A DNA stretch of 64,000 nucleotides from G963677445 sp963678275 (GCA_963678275.1 OY782765.1:6200001-6264000), one strand, 5' to 3'. Shown: positions 54,612-63,908, numbered from the stretch's first letter. Made by a program: numbers and translations. The notes: generated by a model not told the origin, from the sequence alone.

Positions 54612-55060
54612 CAAAATGAAATCGCGGAATAGAGGTCTGGAAGAGAGTCCCGTCAGGGACAGCAGAAAATAGCCCCGCAATTCATTGTGGGGTAAACGGG
54701 TAACATTCAATCACAAAAAGTCCCGTCAGGGACGACAGAAACGACTTTTCATCCTTTTGAATGGAATATCATTTTTATTGTTTGCTCGATGAATGATAAA
54801 ATCTGCTTGTATTAAGATCTTGGAATATAATACAGGGCTCCTGACATCTCGTATATTTAATTGAGACAATGTTTAGTTGTTTTCAAGATGTGCAGTGCAA
54901 TAAGAAACCATAAATGCAATTTTGCGCAAATAGAATTCCTATAGTAGTTTCATGCGTATATACGCACCACAAAATCTATGTCGTTTTATTTCAATACTTT
55001 AGGTTGCTGATGTCAGGAGCCCTGTAATATTTCGCGATGAACTTCCGCGATTTCATTTTG
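54612..55060. repeat. Outer inverted-repeat pair flanking a composite repeat region
   Basis: CAAAATGAAATCGCGGAA (54612-54629) and its perfect complement TTCCGCGATTTCATTTTG (55043-55060) bracket 449 bp containing family-C hairpins (about 54645-54740) and the MITE-like element at 54833-55024. A further 9-bp complement pair (TTCAGAACT near 54558; AGTTCTGAA near 55072) lies just outside. The whole 54534-55254 gap has no supported gene. Confidence 0.6.
54828..55029. mobile_element. MITE-like element with 16-bp perfect terminal inverted repeats and 5-bp target duplication
   Basis: CAGGGCTCCTGACATC (54833-54848) is perfectly complementary to GATGTCAGGAGCCCTG (55009-55024). The 192-bp element is flanked on both sides by the direct repeat TAATA (54828-54832 and 55025-55029), the signature of transposition. 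It is too short to code for a transposase, so it would be moved in trans by one not in this window. Confidence 0.75.
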
Positions 55061-55209
55061 AGAGAGGTAAGCAGTTCTGAAATTAATTTTATCGTTCCGT
55101 AAAGTTGTGTTAAGGTATTAAATTGGGACATTCATTCTAACATAGACAAGCGCGCCCGGGTCTGTAAACCGGTAAGGCAGATACCTTCAATAATTTCAAC
55201 CATGAACCG

Positions 55210-55250
55210 TAGGACAGCCCCCAGAGTGATAAACTGGAAAGGCTGTCCTA
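55210..55250 (-). repeat. Conserved 3' hairpin after the first beta-helix gene
   Basis: TAGGACAGCC (55210-55219) pairs perfectly with GGCTGTCCTA (55241-55250), 4 nt beyond the stop codon on the transcript strand. The loop text CCAGAGTGATAAACTGG is conserved in the other copies. There is no T-run, so it is at most an mRNA-end-stabilising or rho-type structure. Confidence 0.65.
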
Positions 55251-55254
55251 CTGA

Positions 55255-57024
55255 TCACTTTATTAAAATCATTTTTTTCATGGCGCTGTATACGAGATGA
55301 TTCTCTTCATTGAGGATATCTATTCTGTAAATATATATTCCGCTGGAAAGGTTATAATCATTTGCGTTAAATTTTACGCTGTGTATTCCTTTTTCTTTAT
55401 GGCTGTCTTCAAGTTCCGCTATTTTTGAGCCTTTGATATCATATACCACCACCTGGGCGTTGCCAGGTTCTTTCATCGAATATTCTATTGTGGTTTCCGG
55501 ATTGAAGGGATTGGGGTAATTCTGGGCGAGATAATATTGATAAACAATGTTTGGTTCTTTAACCCCTGTCAGTTTTCTCTCAAACTGAATGCCCTGGTAT
55601 GAGCGGCTTTCATATCCTTCTTTATCCACTGCGGTTACTGTGTAATAATAGTTTCTGGCGTCTCTTAGAGGGAATCCTGTAAATAGTGTATCCTTAACCG
55701 GTAGTTTCCTTATTATTCTGGTGGTCTCAAGGTCTGCCGAAACCATTTCATATATGTTGTAATGTGAAATGTCTGCTTCGGTGTTTTTTTTCCACTCAAG
55801 GAATATTTCACCTGTGTTTTCATTGAAGCTGTTGTTTATTATTACCGGAGGTTTGGGCGGCAGGTTTCGGTAGCTGTAAACTTCACCCAGGGGGCCGCCA
55901 TACATACCTATATCGCTTCTTGTGCCATCTTTGTCCGTTATCTCGGGATTGCCGGCGTCTATCATTGGAGAATATTTTTGAAGATGGAAATCCCGCTGTT
56001 CAGGATTGACCACCATAGGATCAAGGGTTATGTTGGTGGAATCAACTCCGTAATCGCCAAAGAAAGGAGTATGGGCGCCCCATACATTATTGTATTGAAT
56101 CTGTGTGTCGGGGTGGTAGTTTTTAATTCCGTAACCTGTATTGAGTAGCAGGTTGTTCATTACTTTAGTATTATAGGTGTTTGCCGTAATAGCTCCCCAG
56201 TCATCGTCAAAATGGCCGTAAAAGGTATTGTTCATGATTGTATAATATCCCCCGGGCATCAGCAGTCCCGCCGGATTATATTGTTCATCACCCAGGCTAA
56301 TGAAAAGATTATTCCTTATATCCAAAGGGTTGCTTCCCCCGTTATGATCAAGTCCGTATAGCATATATCCTGATTCAAGAACAAAGATATTGTTATATAG
56401 GTTGAATCGAGCATCCATCATCGCGAAGACAAGGTAGTTAAATGAATTAGTTGATACAATAAGATTATTCTCAATAACTGAATAAAATTCGAAGAAAAAA
56501 TATTGAGTTAATCTAAAAGTTCTATAAAAATTTTCAGAAAATAAAATATTGTTTTTCATGATCATTAATGAAGATGTACTTCGGATGCCTGTTTGACAGT
56601 ACTTAATATAATTATCTTTTACTATGCTGGTATCAATATTAGATAAGCTGTAAATACCGATGCCAATTTGAGTTTCCTCTGATGAAACAACTAATGTAAA
56701 TCCCGCTATAATATTATAATTATTCATACTTACAAGCTGATGAGAGGTGGTAACAGGAAAGTTGCTGTAATCAATCACTGATTTTTCCATTCCGCTGCCG
56801 ATAAGAGCTATACTATCCGGGAGAGTGATTTTTTCTTCAAATACACCTTCTCCCACATATACGGTATCCCCCGGCAAAGAAATATCAAGCGCGTTCTGAA
56901 TTGTATCGGCGGCGGTTTCCCAGGATGTATAAGGAGGAGTGGGATTCCCGGTTTTGCTAACGTAGTGGATTTCGGCTTTGCTTATTGCTGAAATTAAGAA
57001 TAATATTACTAAAATTTTGTTCAT
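55255..57024 (-). CDS. T9SS cargo: right-handed beta-helix/FN3 surface protein, paralogue 1
   Basis: 589 aa from the ATG at 57024 with AAAGGAAAG upstream; an open frame reaching 57105 only reads repeated spacer DNA. Signal peptide (1-17, ends S-K-A). Residues about 35-65 (T-I-Q-N-A-L-D-I-S-L-P-G-D-T-V-Y-V-G-E-G-V-F) are a Nosd/pectate-lyase-like helix start; the right-handed beta-helix runs to about 400 with N-N-x-F and N-N-L-L rungs. FN3 (about 410-500) and a T9SS sorting domain (N-Y-P-N-P-F-N-P-E-T, about 510-589) follow. No catalytic residues are identifiable. Residues 89-205 differ strongly from paralogue 2, while the rest is about 96% identical by eye. Confidence 0.88.
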   Translation of the reverse strand: MNKILVILFLISAISKAEIHYVSKTGNPTPPYTSWETAADTIQNALDISLPGDTVYVGEGVFEEKITLPDSIALIGSGMEKSVIDYSNFPVTTSHQLVSMNNYNIIAGFTLVVSSEETQIGIGIYSLSNIDTSIVKDNYIKYCQTGIRSTSSLMIMKNNILFSENFYRTFRLTQYFFFEFYSVIENNLIVSTNSFNYLVFAMMDARFNLYNNIFVLESGYMLYGLDHNGGSNPLDIRNNLFISLGDEQYNPAGLLMPGGYYTIMNNTFYGHFDDDWGAITANTYNTKVMNNLLLNTGYGIKNYHPDTQIQYNNVWGAHTPFFGDYGVDSTNITLDPMVVNPEQRDFHLQKYSPMIDAGNPEITDKDGTRSDIGMYGGPLGEVYSYRNLPPKPPVIINNSFNENTGEIFLEWKKNTEADISHYNIYEMVSADLETTRIIRKLPVKDTLFTGFPLRDARNYYYTVTAVDKEGYESRSYQGIQFERKLTGVKEPNIVYQYYLAQNYPNPFNPETTIEYSMKEPGNAQVVVYDIKGSKIAELEDSHKEKGIHSVKFNANDYNLSSGIYIYRIDILNEENHLVYSAMKKMILIK

Positions 57025-57154
57025 ATTTTTATTGACTTTCCTTTTCCATAAAGGTTCAACCACATTTAGGACCTGCCCCAGGGGGACACACACACCACGG
57101 CGCATAAATTCTCCGAGGACAGACCACTCCTCCCGGGCAGGGACTGGCCATATA

Positions 57155-57193
57155 AGGACAGCCCCCAGAGTGATAAACTGGAAAGGCTGTCCT
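57155..57193 (-). repeat. Conserved 3' hairpin after the second beta-helix gene
   Basis: AGGACAGCC (57155-57163) and GGCTGTCCT (57185-57193) form a perfect stem just beyond the stop codon, with the same loop text as the 55210 copy. The 174-nt spacer before paralogue 1 carries additional GGACAG/CTGTCC half-copies shared with the spacer after paralogue 3. Confidence 0.65.
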
Positions 57194-57198
57194 ACGGA

Positions 57199-58968
57199 TC
57201 ACTTTAGTAAAATCATTTTTTTCATGGCGCTGTAAACGAGGTGATTCTTTTCATTGAGGATATCTATTCTGTAAATATATATTCCGCTGGAAAGGTTATA
57301 ATCATTGGCGTTGAATTTTAGGCTGTGTATTCCTTTTTCTTTATGGCTGTCTTCAAGTTCGGTTATTTTTGAGCCTTTGATATCATATACCACCACCTGG
57401 GAGTTGCCAGGTTCTTTCATCGAATATTCTATTGTGGTTTCCGGATTGAAGGGATTGGGGTAATTCTGGGCGAGATAATATTGATAAACAATGTTTGGTT
57501 CTTTAACCCCTGTCAGTTTTCTCTCAAACTGAATGCCCTGGTATGAGCGGCTTTCATATCCTTCTTTATCCACCGCGGTTACAGTGTAATAATAATTTCT
57601 TCCATCTCTCTCAGGAGATCCAATAAAGAGAGTATCCTTAACCGGTATTTTCCTTATTATTTGTGTGGTCTCAAGATCTGCCGAAACCATTTCATATATG
57701 TTGTAATGTGAAATGTCTGCTTCGGTGTTTTTTTTCCACTCAAGGAATATTTCACCTGTGTTTTCATTGAAGCTGTTGTTTATTATTACCGGAGGTTTGG
57801 GCGGCAGGTTTCGGTAGCTGTATACTTCTCCGAGGGGGCCGCCATACATGCCTATGTCGCTTCTTGTGCCATCTTTGTCCGTTATCTCGGGATTGCCGGC
57901 GTCTATCATTGGAGAATATTTTTGAAGATGGAAATCCCGCAATTCCGGGTTAACCACCATAGGATCAAGGGTTAGGTTGGTGGAATCTACCCCGTAATCG
58001 CCGAAGAAAGGAGTATGGGCGCCCCATACATTATTGTATTGAATCTGTGTGTCGGGGTGGTAGTTTTTAATTCCGTAACCTGTATTAAGAAGCAGGTTGT
58101 TCATTACTTTAGTATTATAAGTGTTTGCCGTAATAGCTCCCCAGGCATCGTCAAAATGGCCGTAAAAGGTATTGTTCATGATTGTATAATATCCCCCGGG
58201 CATCAGCAGTCCCGCCGGGTTATACTGTTCATCACCCAGGCTAATGAAAAGATTATTCCTTATATCCAAAGGGTTGCTTCCCCCGTTATGATCAAGTCCG
58301 TATAGCATATATCCTGATTCAAGAACAAAAATATTGTTATATAGGTTGAATCGAGCATCCATGAATGCGAAAATCATATAATTGTATGAATCTGTTGATA
58401 CAATTAGATTGTTTTCTACCAGAGAATAAAAATCAAAGAAAAAAGCCTGCTCAAGTCTTAATGCTTTACTGAAATTCTCGGAATAGATTATATTGTTCTT
58501 TAAGATCATCATTGAAGAACCATTCCAAATTGAGATATTACAATATTGTATGTAATTATTTATTACCATGCTTGTGTCAACATTAAATGAACTAAAAATA
58601 CCTATTCCGTCTTGGACCTCAGCAGAAGAAACAACTAATTTAAATCCGGTGATAATATTATAGTTATTTATGCTGACAAGCTGATGAGAAGTGGTAACAG
58701 GAAAGTTGCTGTAATCAATAACCGATTTTTCCATTCCGCTGCCAATTAAAGCCACACTATCCGGGAGAATGATTTTTTCTTCAAATACACCTTCGCCAAC
58801 GTAAACGGTGTCTCCCGGCAGAGAGATATCCAACGCGTTCTGAATTGTATCGGCGGCGGTTTCCCAGGAGGTATAGGGGGGAGTGGGATTGCCGGTTTTG
58901 CTAACGTAGTGGATTTCGGCTTTGCTTATTGCTGAAATTAAGAATAATATTACTAAAATTTTGTTCAT
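57199..58968 (-). CDS. T9SS cargo: right-handed beta-helix/FN3 surface protein, paralogue 2
   Basis: 589 aa from the ATG at 58968 (longer frames extend into repeated spacer and are rejected). It has the same signal peptide as paralogue 1 and identical domain order and length. Outside residues 89-205 it differs from paralogue 1 at under twenty positions (for example D-D-A-W for D-D-D-W, N-L-T for N-I-T, and an F-I-G-S-P-E-R-D-G loop in the FN3). In the 89-205 segment about one third of residues change while the N-N-Y-I / N-N-I rung pattern is kept. The gene repeats at a 1944-bp period, including about 100 bp of upstream DNA, so it arose by tandem duplication. Confidence 0.88.
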   Translation of the reverse strand: MNKILVILFLISAISKAEIHYVSKTGNPTPPYTSWETAADTIQNALDISLPGDTVYVGEGVFEEKIILPDSVALIGSGMEKSVIDYSNFPVTTSHQLVSINNYNIITGFKLVVSSAEVQDGIGIFSSFNVDTSMVINNYIQYCNISIWNGSSMMILKNNIIYSENFSKALRLEQAFFFDFYSLVENNLIVSTDSYNYMIFAFMDARFNLYNNIFVLESGYMLYGLDHNGGSNPLDIRNNLFISLGDEQYNPAGLLMPGGYYTIMNNTFYGHFDDAWGAITANTYNTKVMNNLLLNTGYGIKNYHPDTQIQYNNVWGAHTPFFGDYGVDSTNLTLDPMVVNPELRDFHLQKYSPMIDAGNPEITDKDGTRSDIGMYGGPLGEVYSYRNLPPKPPVIINNSFNENTGEIFLEWKKNTEADISHYNIYEMVSADLETTQIIRKIPVKDTLFIGSPERDGRNYYYTVTAVDKEGYESRSYQGIQFERKLTGVKEPNIVYQYYLAQNYPNPFNPETTIEYSMKEPGNSQVVVYDIKGSKITELEDSHKEKGIHSLKFNANDYNLSSGIYIYRIDILNEKNHLVYSAMKKMILLK

Positions 58969-59097
58969 ATTTTTATTGACTTTCCTTTTCCATAAAGGTT
59001 CAACCACATTTAGGACATGCCCCAGGGGGACACGCACACCACGGCGCATAAATTCTCCGAGGACAGACCGCTCCTCCCGGGCAGGGACAGCCATATA

Positions 59098-59138
59098 AGG
59101 ACAGCCCCCAGAGAGGGATAAACTGGAAAGGCTGTCCT
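59098..59138 (-). repeat. Conserved 3' hairpin after the third beta-helix gene
   Basis: AGGACAGCC (59098-59106) and GGCTGTCCT (59130-59138) form a perfect stem immediately beyond the stop codon. The loop differs from the others by a 2-bp insertion (AGAGAGGGATAAACTGG). Confidence 0.6.
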
Positions 59139-59143
59139 ACGGA

Positions 59144-60913
59144 TCACTTTATTAAAATCATTTTTTTCATGGCGCTGTATACGAGGTGATTTTTTTCGTT
59201 AAGGATATCTATTCTGTAAATGTATATTCCGCTGGAAAGGTTATAATCATTTGCGTTAAATTTTACGCTGTGTATTCCTTTTTCTTTATGGCTGTCTTCA
59301 AGTTCGGTTATTTTTGAGCCTTTGATATCATATACCACCACCTGGGCGTTGCCAGGTTCTTTCATCGAATATTCCATTGTGGTTTCCGGGTTGAAGGGAT
59401 TGGGGTAATTCTGGGCGAGATGATATTGATAAACAATGTTTGGTTCTTTAACCCCTGTCAGTTCTCTCTCAAACTGAATGCCCTGGTATGAGCGGCTTTC
59501 ATATCCTTCTTTATCCACTGCGGTTACTGTGTAATAATAGTTTCTGGCGTCTCTTAGAGGGAATCCTGTAAATAGTGTATCCTTAACCGGTATTTTCCTT
59601 ATTATTTGTGTGGTCTCAAGGTCTGCCGAAACCATTTCATAAATGATATAATGGGAAATGTCTGCTTCGGTGTTTTTTTTCCACTCGAGGAATATTTCAC
59701 CTGTGTTTTCATTGAAGCTGTTGTTTATTATTACCGGAGGTTTTGGAGGCAGGTTTCGGTAGCTGTATACTTCTCCGAGGGGGCCGCCATACATGCCTAT
59801 GTCGCTTCTTGTGCCATCTTTGTCCGGTATCTCAGGATTGCCGGCGTCTATCATTGGAGAATATTTTTGAAGATGGAAATCACGCTGTTCAGGGTTAACC
59901 ACCATAGGATCAAGAGTGATGTTGGTGGAATCAACCCCGTAATCGCCAAAGAAAGGAGTATGGGCGCCCCATACATTATTGTATTGAATCTGTGTATCCG
60001 GATGGTAGTTTTTTATGCCGTAACCTGTATTGAGTAGCAGGTTGTTCATTACTTTAGTATTATAGGTGTTTGCCGTAATGGCTCCCCATTCGTCGTCAAA
60101 ATGGCCGTAAAAGGTATTGTTCATGATTGTATAATATCCCCCGGGCATCAGCAGTCCCGCCGGGTTATACTGTTCATCACCCAGGCTAATGAAAAGATTA
60201 TTCCTTATATCCAAAGGGTTGCTTCCCCCGTTATGATCAAGTCCGTATAGCATATATCCTGATTCAAGAACAAAAATGTTGTTATATAATTTAAATTGTG
60301 CATCCATCTCAGCCGAAATTATTTTGTTATACGACATTGTTGAAGTAACAAGGTTATTTTCAATTACGGAAAAAAAATCAAACCAGAAAGCCTCATAAAT
60401 ATCAAAAGTAATTCTAAATTTATCGCTTTGTAAAATATTATCTTTAAATACTATCATACTTGAATTATTCCAAAGTGCAATCCGGCTATTTTTTATATAA
60501 TTCCCCTGTATGGTACTTGTATCAATATTGTACGATGTGAAAATACCTCTTCCTCCTTCAGAAGTATTAGGGGATACTACTAATGTAAATCCAAATAAAG
60601 ATATACTATTCCCTAATTCAATGAGGTTATAATCAGTTGAAGTATATAAGTTGCTGTAATCAATCACTGATTTTTCCATTCCGCTGCCAATTAAAGCCAC
60701 ACTATCCGGGAGAATGATTTTTTCTTCAAATACACCTTCGCCAACGTAAACGGTGTCTCCCGGCAGAGAGATATCCAACGCGTTCTGAATTGTATCGGCG
60801 GCGGTTTCCCAGGATGTATAAGGGGGAGTGGGATTTCCGGTTTTGCTAACGTAGTGGATTTCGGCAAACAGGGTAAATGAAAAGAATAAGTAAATAATCG
60901 ATAATAATTTCAT
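59144..60913 (-). CDS. T9SS cargo: right-handed beta-helix/FN3 surface protein, paralogue 3
   Basis: 589 aa from the ATG at 60913, again exactly the length of its two neighbours. The signal peptide is different (MKLLSIIYLFFSFTLFA) and so is the upstream DNA, but from A-E-I-H-Y-V-S-K-T-G onwards it matches them. The central 89-205 segment is the most divergent of the three (for example L-Y-T-S-T-D-Y-N-L-I-E-L-G-N-S-I-S-L-F-G-F). The beta-helix, FN3 and sorting-domain parts are close to identical. The promoter region differs, so it may be expressed separately. Function is likely adhesion or glycan contact at the surface; not demonstrated. Confidence 0.88.
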   Translation of the reverse strand: MKLLSIIYLFFSFTLFAEIHYVSKTGNPTPPYTSWETAADTIQNALDISLPGDTVYVGEGVFEEKIILPDSVALIGSGMEKSVIDYSNLYTSTDYNLIELGNSISLFGFTLVVSPNTSEGGRGIFTSYNIDTSTIQGNYIKNSRIALWNNSSMIVFKDNILQSDKFRITFDIYEAFWFDFFSVIENNLVTSTMSYNKIISAEMDAQFKLYNNIFVLESGYMLYGLDHNGGSNPLDIRNNLFISLGDEQYNPAGLLMPGGYYTIMNNTFYGHFDDEWGAITANTYNTKVMNNLLLNTGYGIKNYHPDTQIQYNNVWGAHTPFFGDYGVDSTNITLDPMVVNPEQRDFHLQKYSPMIDAGNPEIPDKDGTRSDIGMYGGPLGEVYSYRNLPPKPPVIINNSFNENTGEIFLEWKKNTEADISHYIIYEMVSADLETTQIIRKIPVKDTLFTGFPLRDARNYYYTVTAVDKEGYESRSYQGIQFERELTGVKEPNIVYQYHLAQNYPNPFNPETTMEYSMKEPGNAQVVVYDIKGSKITELEDSHKEKGIHSVKFNANDYNLSSGIYIYRIDILNEKNHLVYSAMKKMILIK

Positions 60914-61025
60914 AATATAACGGCAGGAGTTATTATATATTTTCTTTAACCTCCCGCCTCTCCATTTCATTTTTATTTTCTAATATCAATAATATTCTGA
61001 TGTGATGCAAGGCTAATTTAATCTT

Positions 61026-61087
61026 AACCTTGCATCTTTTTATTAGAGGACAGACCCCAGAGAGGGACAGGCTGAAAGTCCGTCCTA
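61026..61087 (-). repeat. Divergent copy of the 3' hairpin spacer
   Basis: AGAGGACAGACCCCAGAGAG...GTCCGTCCT lies just beyond the stop of the 920-aa gene. It keeps the GGACAG / GTCC ends and CCAGAGAGGGA text of the beta-helix hairpins but pairs over only 5 bp. Confidence 0.45.
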
Positions 61088-61090
61088 CAG

Positions 61091-63853
61091 TTATTTCAGG
61101 AGCAGCATTTTTTTTCTTTGTTTGAATTTTCCTGCATTTATTTCATATATATACACACCGCTGCTTAAATTCCCGGCATTAAATTGGTAACTGTATCTAC
61201 CCGCCGGTTGATTTTTATCAACAATTGTATCCACCAATTTACCCAATATGTTAAAGATATTTATCCGGACATGGCAAGGCTCGGGGAGATCATACCTGAT
61301 TGAAGTCGAAGGATTAAAGGGATTGGGATAATTATTAAAAAGACTAAATTCCGTGGGAATTCCATGAGCAATCTTACCTATTTCTTCTCCCTGGACATCT
61401 ACTTCTTTTGTATTTGAATATCCCGATTCGCTCGGAATGGACCTGCCCTGTTTAGGGATTGTTATTGCCGTCACCTTATAATAGGCTGTTATTCCCGATT
61501 GTCCCCCCGGAATTATTATTGATACACCGTCATCTGTATATTCATTCCCTGAAACGGTATCAAGCATGCTCCAGCTATCACCGCCAAGTTTTCGGTAAAC
61601 TTTATGATATTGCACAGTGACTGAATCATCCGGGTATTCGCCGAAAACAAGTTTTGGATGATTGTTGTCATTAAAAAGAAGGAGTGAAACATCCCATGAG
61701 TGAAAGTGTATTTTCGCGCTGTCAATTAAATCAAGAAATGCCTGGGAACTGTCAACAATTACCGCTCCGGAATCAACAATCATATCTGCCCCGATATAAT
61801 AATTGCCATATATTTTTAACTGAGCGTTATTTGTTACTCTTAATGGCAAATCAAGCGTATCCGTTCCTGATATTGTTTCATCCGAAATTATTTCACCACC
61901 TTTTCTTACTGATGGAGCCATACTGAAAAGATAACCGTCTCCTTCCGGAAGTTCAAGGTCTACTGACAATGAATCTACGTAGGTGGAATCAAATGTATTA
62001 TCGGCATCATACAGGTGAATATTTGTGTAACTACTGAAAGGAGAATAAAAAGTCACAGAGGGTTCTTTTGTGTTCCATGTATTAGATAAACTGTCAACAG
62101 AAAGATTTAGAATAAAATAATGTTTCAGTTGCTGATCATAACGATTTTCCAGCATACTGGAAAAGATAAAACTGTAATCAGTTAAGGGAACATCAAAAGT
62201 GAGATCGTTTAATTCATCAGATACATTGATAGTAGCACCCCCCTCTCTTCTGTTCACATAAGATTGACCTGTATAATCAGAGTTCAGTAAAATATCCTGG
62301 AAATTATTTCTAATCCTGGGAATCAGGGTATCTTTTGAAAAGTTCCAAATTTCAAGGGGTTCAAATCCCTGGTATCCGGATTTAAGTGTGTCAACAAATC
62401 CCCTGCACCGGTAACCTATGTCATTTGAATATGAATAGTATGTCCAATAAACAAGTCCTTTAGCGCCCCCGGCCAGGGCAAGTAGTGACTGGGCGTTAAA
62501 CTCTGAGTTGGTGGGATACCTGTTTATCTGTACGTAGTCATCATTCCAGAACGCGTTAGCCTGGGGAGTAAAATAATATTCCGACATATCATAGCCGTCA
62601 TCTATCAGCCTGTTGAGTATATTGTGCTGTATAGCCAGGGATAATAACCCGGTTTTCCCTACTTTATAGGGATAATAATAGTACATCAGCTTTGTTGGCT
62701 CCGCTTCATCTATCCATCTGCCAACTGTTGGTTCATTATTTCTAGTACCAGTCCATTGGGGATAAAAAGCTGTATGCATTTTCCTGTTACCCTGACTGAT
62801 AGCATCATCGACAATATTAAATGGCTGATAATGATCAATTGTATGTGGTTCATCAAGCCCGTACCAGTATTTGAATTCATCAATATTAACAACATAGGTT
62901 CCGAAATTATTATCAAAGGCAGCAATAATTGAGTCAATCGCGGAAATATCTTCGTAAAATTTATATCCAATCTTTGAATCAAAGATAGTTATTGTATCGA
63001 CACACAATAGTCCGTCACCTAACCATTCCACGCTCAGTTTTATTCCAAATGGACAACCTGTTCCATCCGGATCAGAAGTAAATTCTAATGGATCATAATC
63101 GGGGCCTTCAAATACTGTTTTCACACTGAAATCGGAATACCTGTCGGGTCCGATATATTCAGGAATCTGGTAAGATATCTCAAACTCTTTCCATGTAGTT
63201 GACAGTTCATCATCCGCGGTTCCTGAATAGATAAGCTTTCGTGGTGGTTCGTACCCGGTTTCCTGTATAGTATCACATTCCGCTTCATACTGACAGGAAT
63301 TGACCGGGCTCACATATCGCGCCCGTATTTCACAAACCCGGGCTCTATTGGGGATGCTGTCGAGTAATTTCATCCGGAATTTTGCGGTATATTTTACCGG
63401 ATCTCCATAATGGTAGGGCCTCATTTGGTGCTTTCTTTGCTGAGTATAATATGGGCCGTGAATTAATAAACCGGTTGGAGTATCTCCTGAATCAACATAT
63501 ACATAATTCGATGTTGAAGTTCCGATATCCTGCCTGAATCCCGGATCGTCCAAATCAGTTGTAATAAAATCAGGAACTGATTTTACAGTATAGTACGCTC
63601 CGGTATACTTGTATGGATAACATGATGTGTCGGGAAATGAGCCAATTATAGTATCAAACATAGCAAGGCTGTCATTTTTTTGTCCTGACACTTTTGAAAT
63701 GATGATATTAAATCCCAGGTCCAAAAGCTGGCCATAGTTTAGATCATAGTTGGTGACCCAGGCCCCAATTGGAAAATCTTCCGTCGCCTGTGGCGCTGTG
63801 AAAATAAATGGGAAAAGAATAATAATGAAAAATAGTTTCAATTTGGTTTTCAT
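61091..63853 (-). CDS. Large T9SS-secreted protein, possible glycoside-hydrolase-like barrel
   Basis: 920 aa. Signal peptide 1-19 (ends F-T-A-P-Q-A). The start (F-P-I-G-A-W-V-T-N-Y-D...L-L-D-L-G-F-N-I-I-I) and the middle (F-K-Y-W-Y-G-L-D-E-P-H-T near 323-334; G-G-A-K-G-L-V-Y-W-T-Y-Y near 477-488) resemble barrel glycosidases that carry a D-E-P motif. A beta-rich insertion near 110-310 looks like a carbohydrate-binding or jelly-roll domain. Beta domains follow and then a T9SS sorting domain (N-Y-P-N-P-F-N-P-S-T, about 840-920). I cannot name the GH family, and catalytic residues are not certain. GGGGAG precedes the ATG. It is likely the first gene of the minus-strand surface-protein cluster. 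Confidence 0.8.
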   Translation of the reverse strand: MKTKLKLFFIIILFPFIFTAPQATEDFPIGAWVTNYDLNYGQLLDLGFNIIISKVSGQKNDSLAMFDTIIGSFPDTSCYPYKYTGAYYTVKSVPDFITTDLDDPGFRQDIGTSTSNYVYVDSGDTPTGLLIHGPYYTQQRKHQMRPYHYGDPVKYTAKFRMKLLDSIPNRARVCEIRARYVSPVNSCQYEAECDTIQETGYEPPRKLIYSGTADDELSTTWKEFEISYQIPEYIGPDRYSDFSVKTVFEGPDYDPLEFTSDPDGTGCPFGIKLSVEWLGDGLLCVDTITIFDSKIGYKFYEDISAIDSIIAAFDNNFGTYVVNIDEFKYWYGLDEPHTIDHYQPFNIVDDAISQGNRKMHTAFYPQWTGTRNNEPTVGRWIDEAEPTKLMYYYYPYKVGKTGLLSLAIQHNILNRLIDDGYDMSEYYFTPQANAFWNDDYVQINRYPTNSEFNAQSLLALAGGAKGLVYWTYYSYSNDIGYRCRGFVDTLKSGYQGFEPLEIWNFSKDTLIPRIRNNFQDILLNSDYTGQSYVNRREGGATINVSDELNDLTFDVPLTDYSFIFSSMLENRYDQQLKHYFILNLSVDSLSNTWNTKEPSVTFYSPFSSYTNIHLYDADNTFDSTYVDSLSVDLELPEGDGYLFSMAPSVRKGGEIISDETISGTDTLDLPLRVTNNAQLKIYGNYYIGADMIVDSGAVIVDSSQAFLDLIDSAKIHFHSWDVSLLLFNDNNHPKLVFGEYPDDSVTVQYHKVYRKLGGDSWSMLDTVSGNEYTDDGVSIIIPGGQSGITAYYKVTAITIPKQGRSIPSESGYSNTKEVDVQGEEIGKIAHGIPTEFSLFNNYPNPFNPSTSIRYDLPEPCHVRINIFNILGKLVDTIVDKNQPAGRYSYQFNAGNLSSGVYIYEINAGKFKQRKKMLLLK

Positions 63854-63908
63854 AAAGCTCCCCTGTTTTGTATAAATTAATGAGTATATACCTCTCTTAT
63901 TTTTTCAC

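Noticed and set aside
57025..57105. N-terminal extensions of the beta-helix proteins (27-42 residues upstream of the signal peptide)
   Set aside because: They read repeated spacer DNA and would bury the signal peptide; the ATG with AAAGGAAAG just upstream is the better start.
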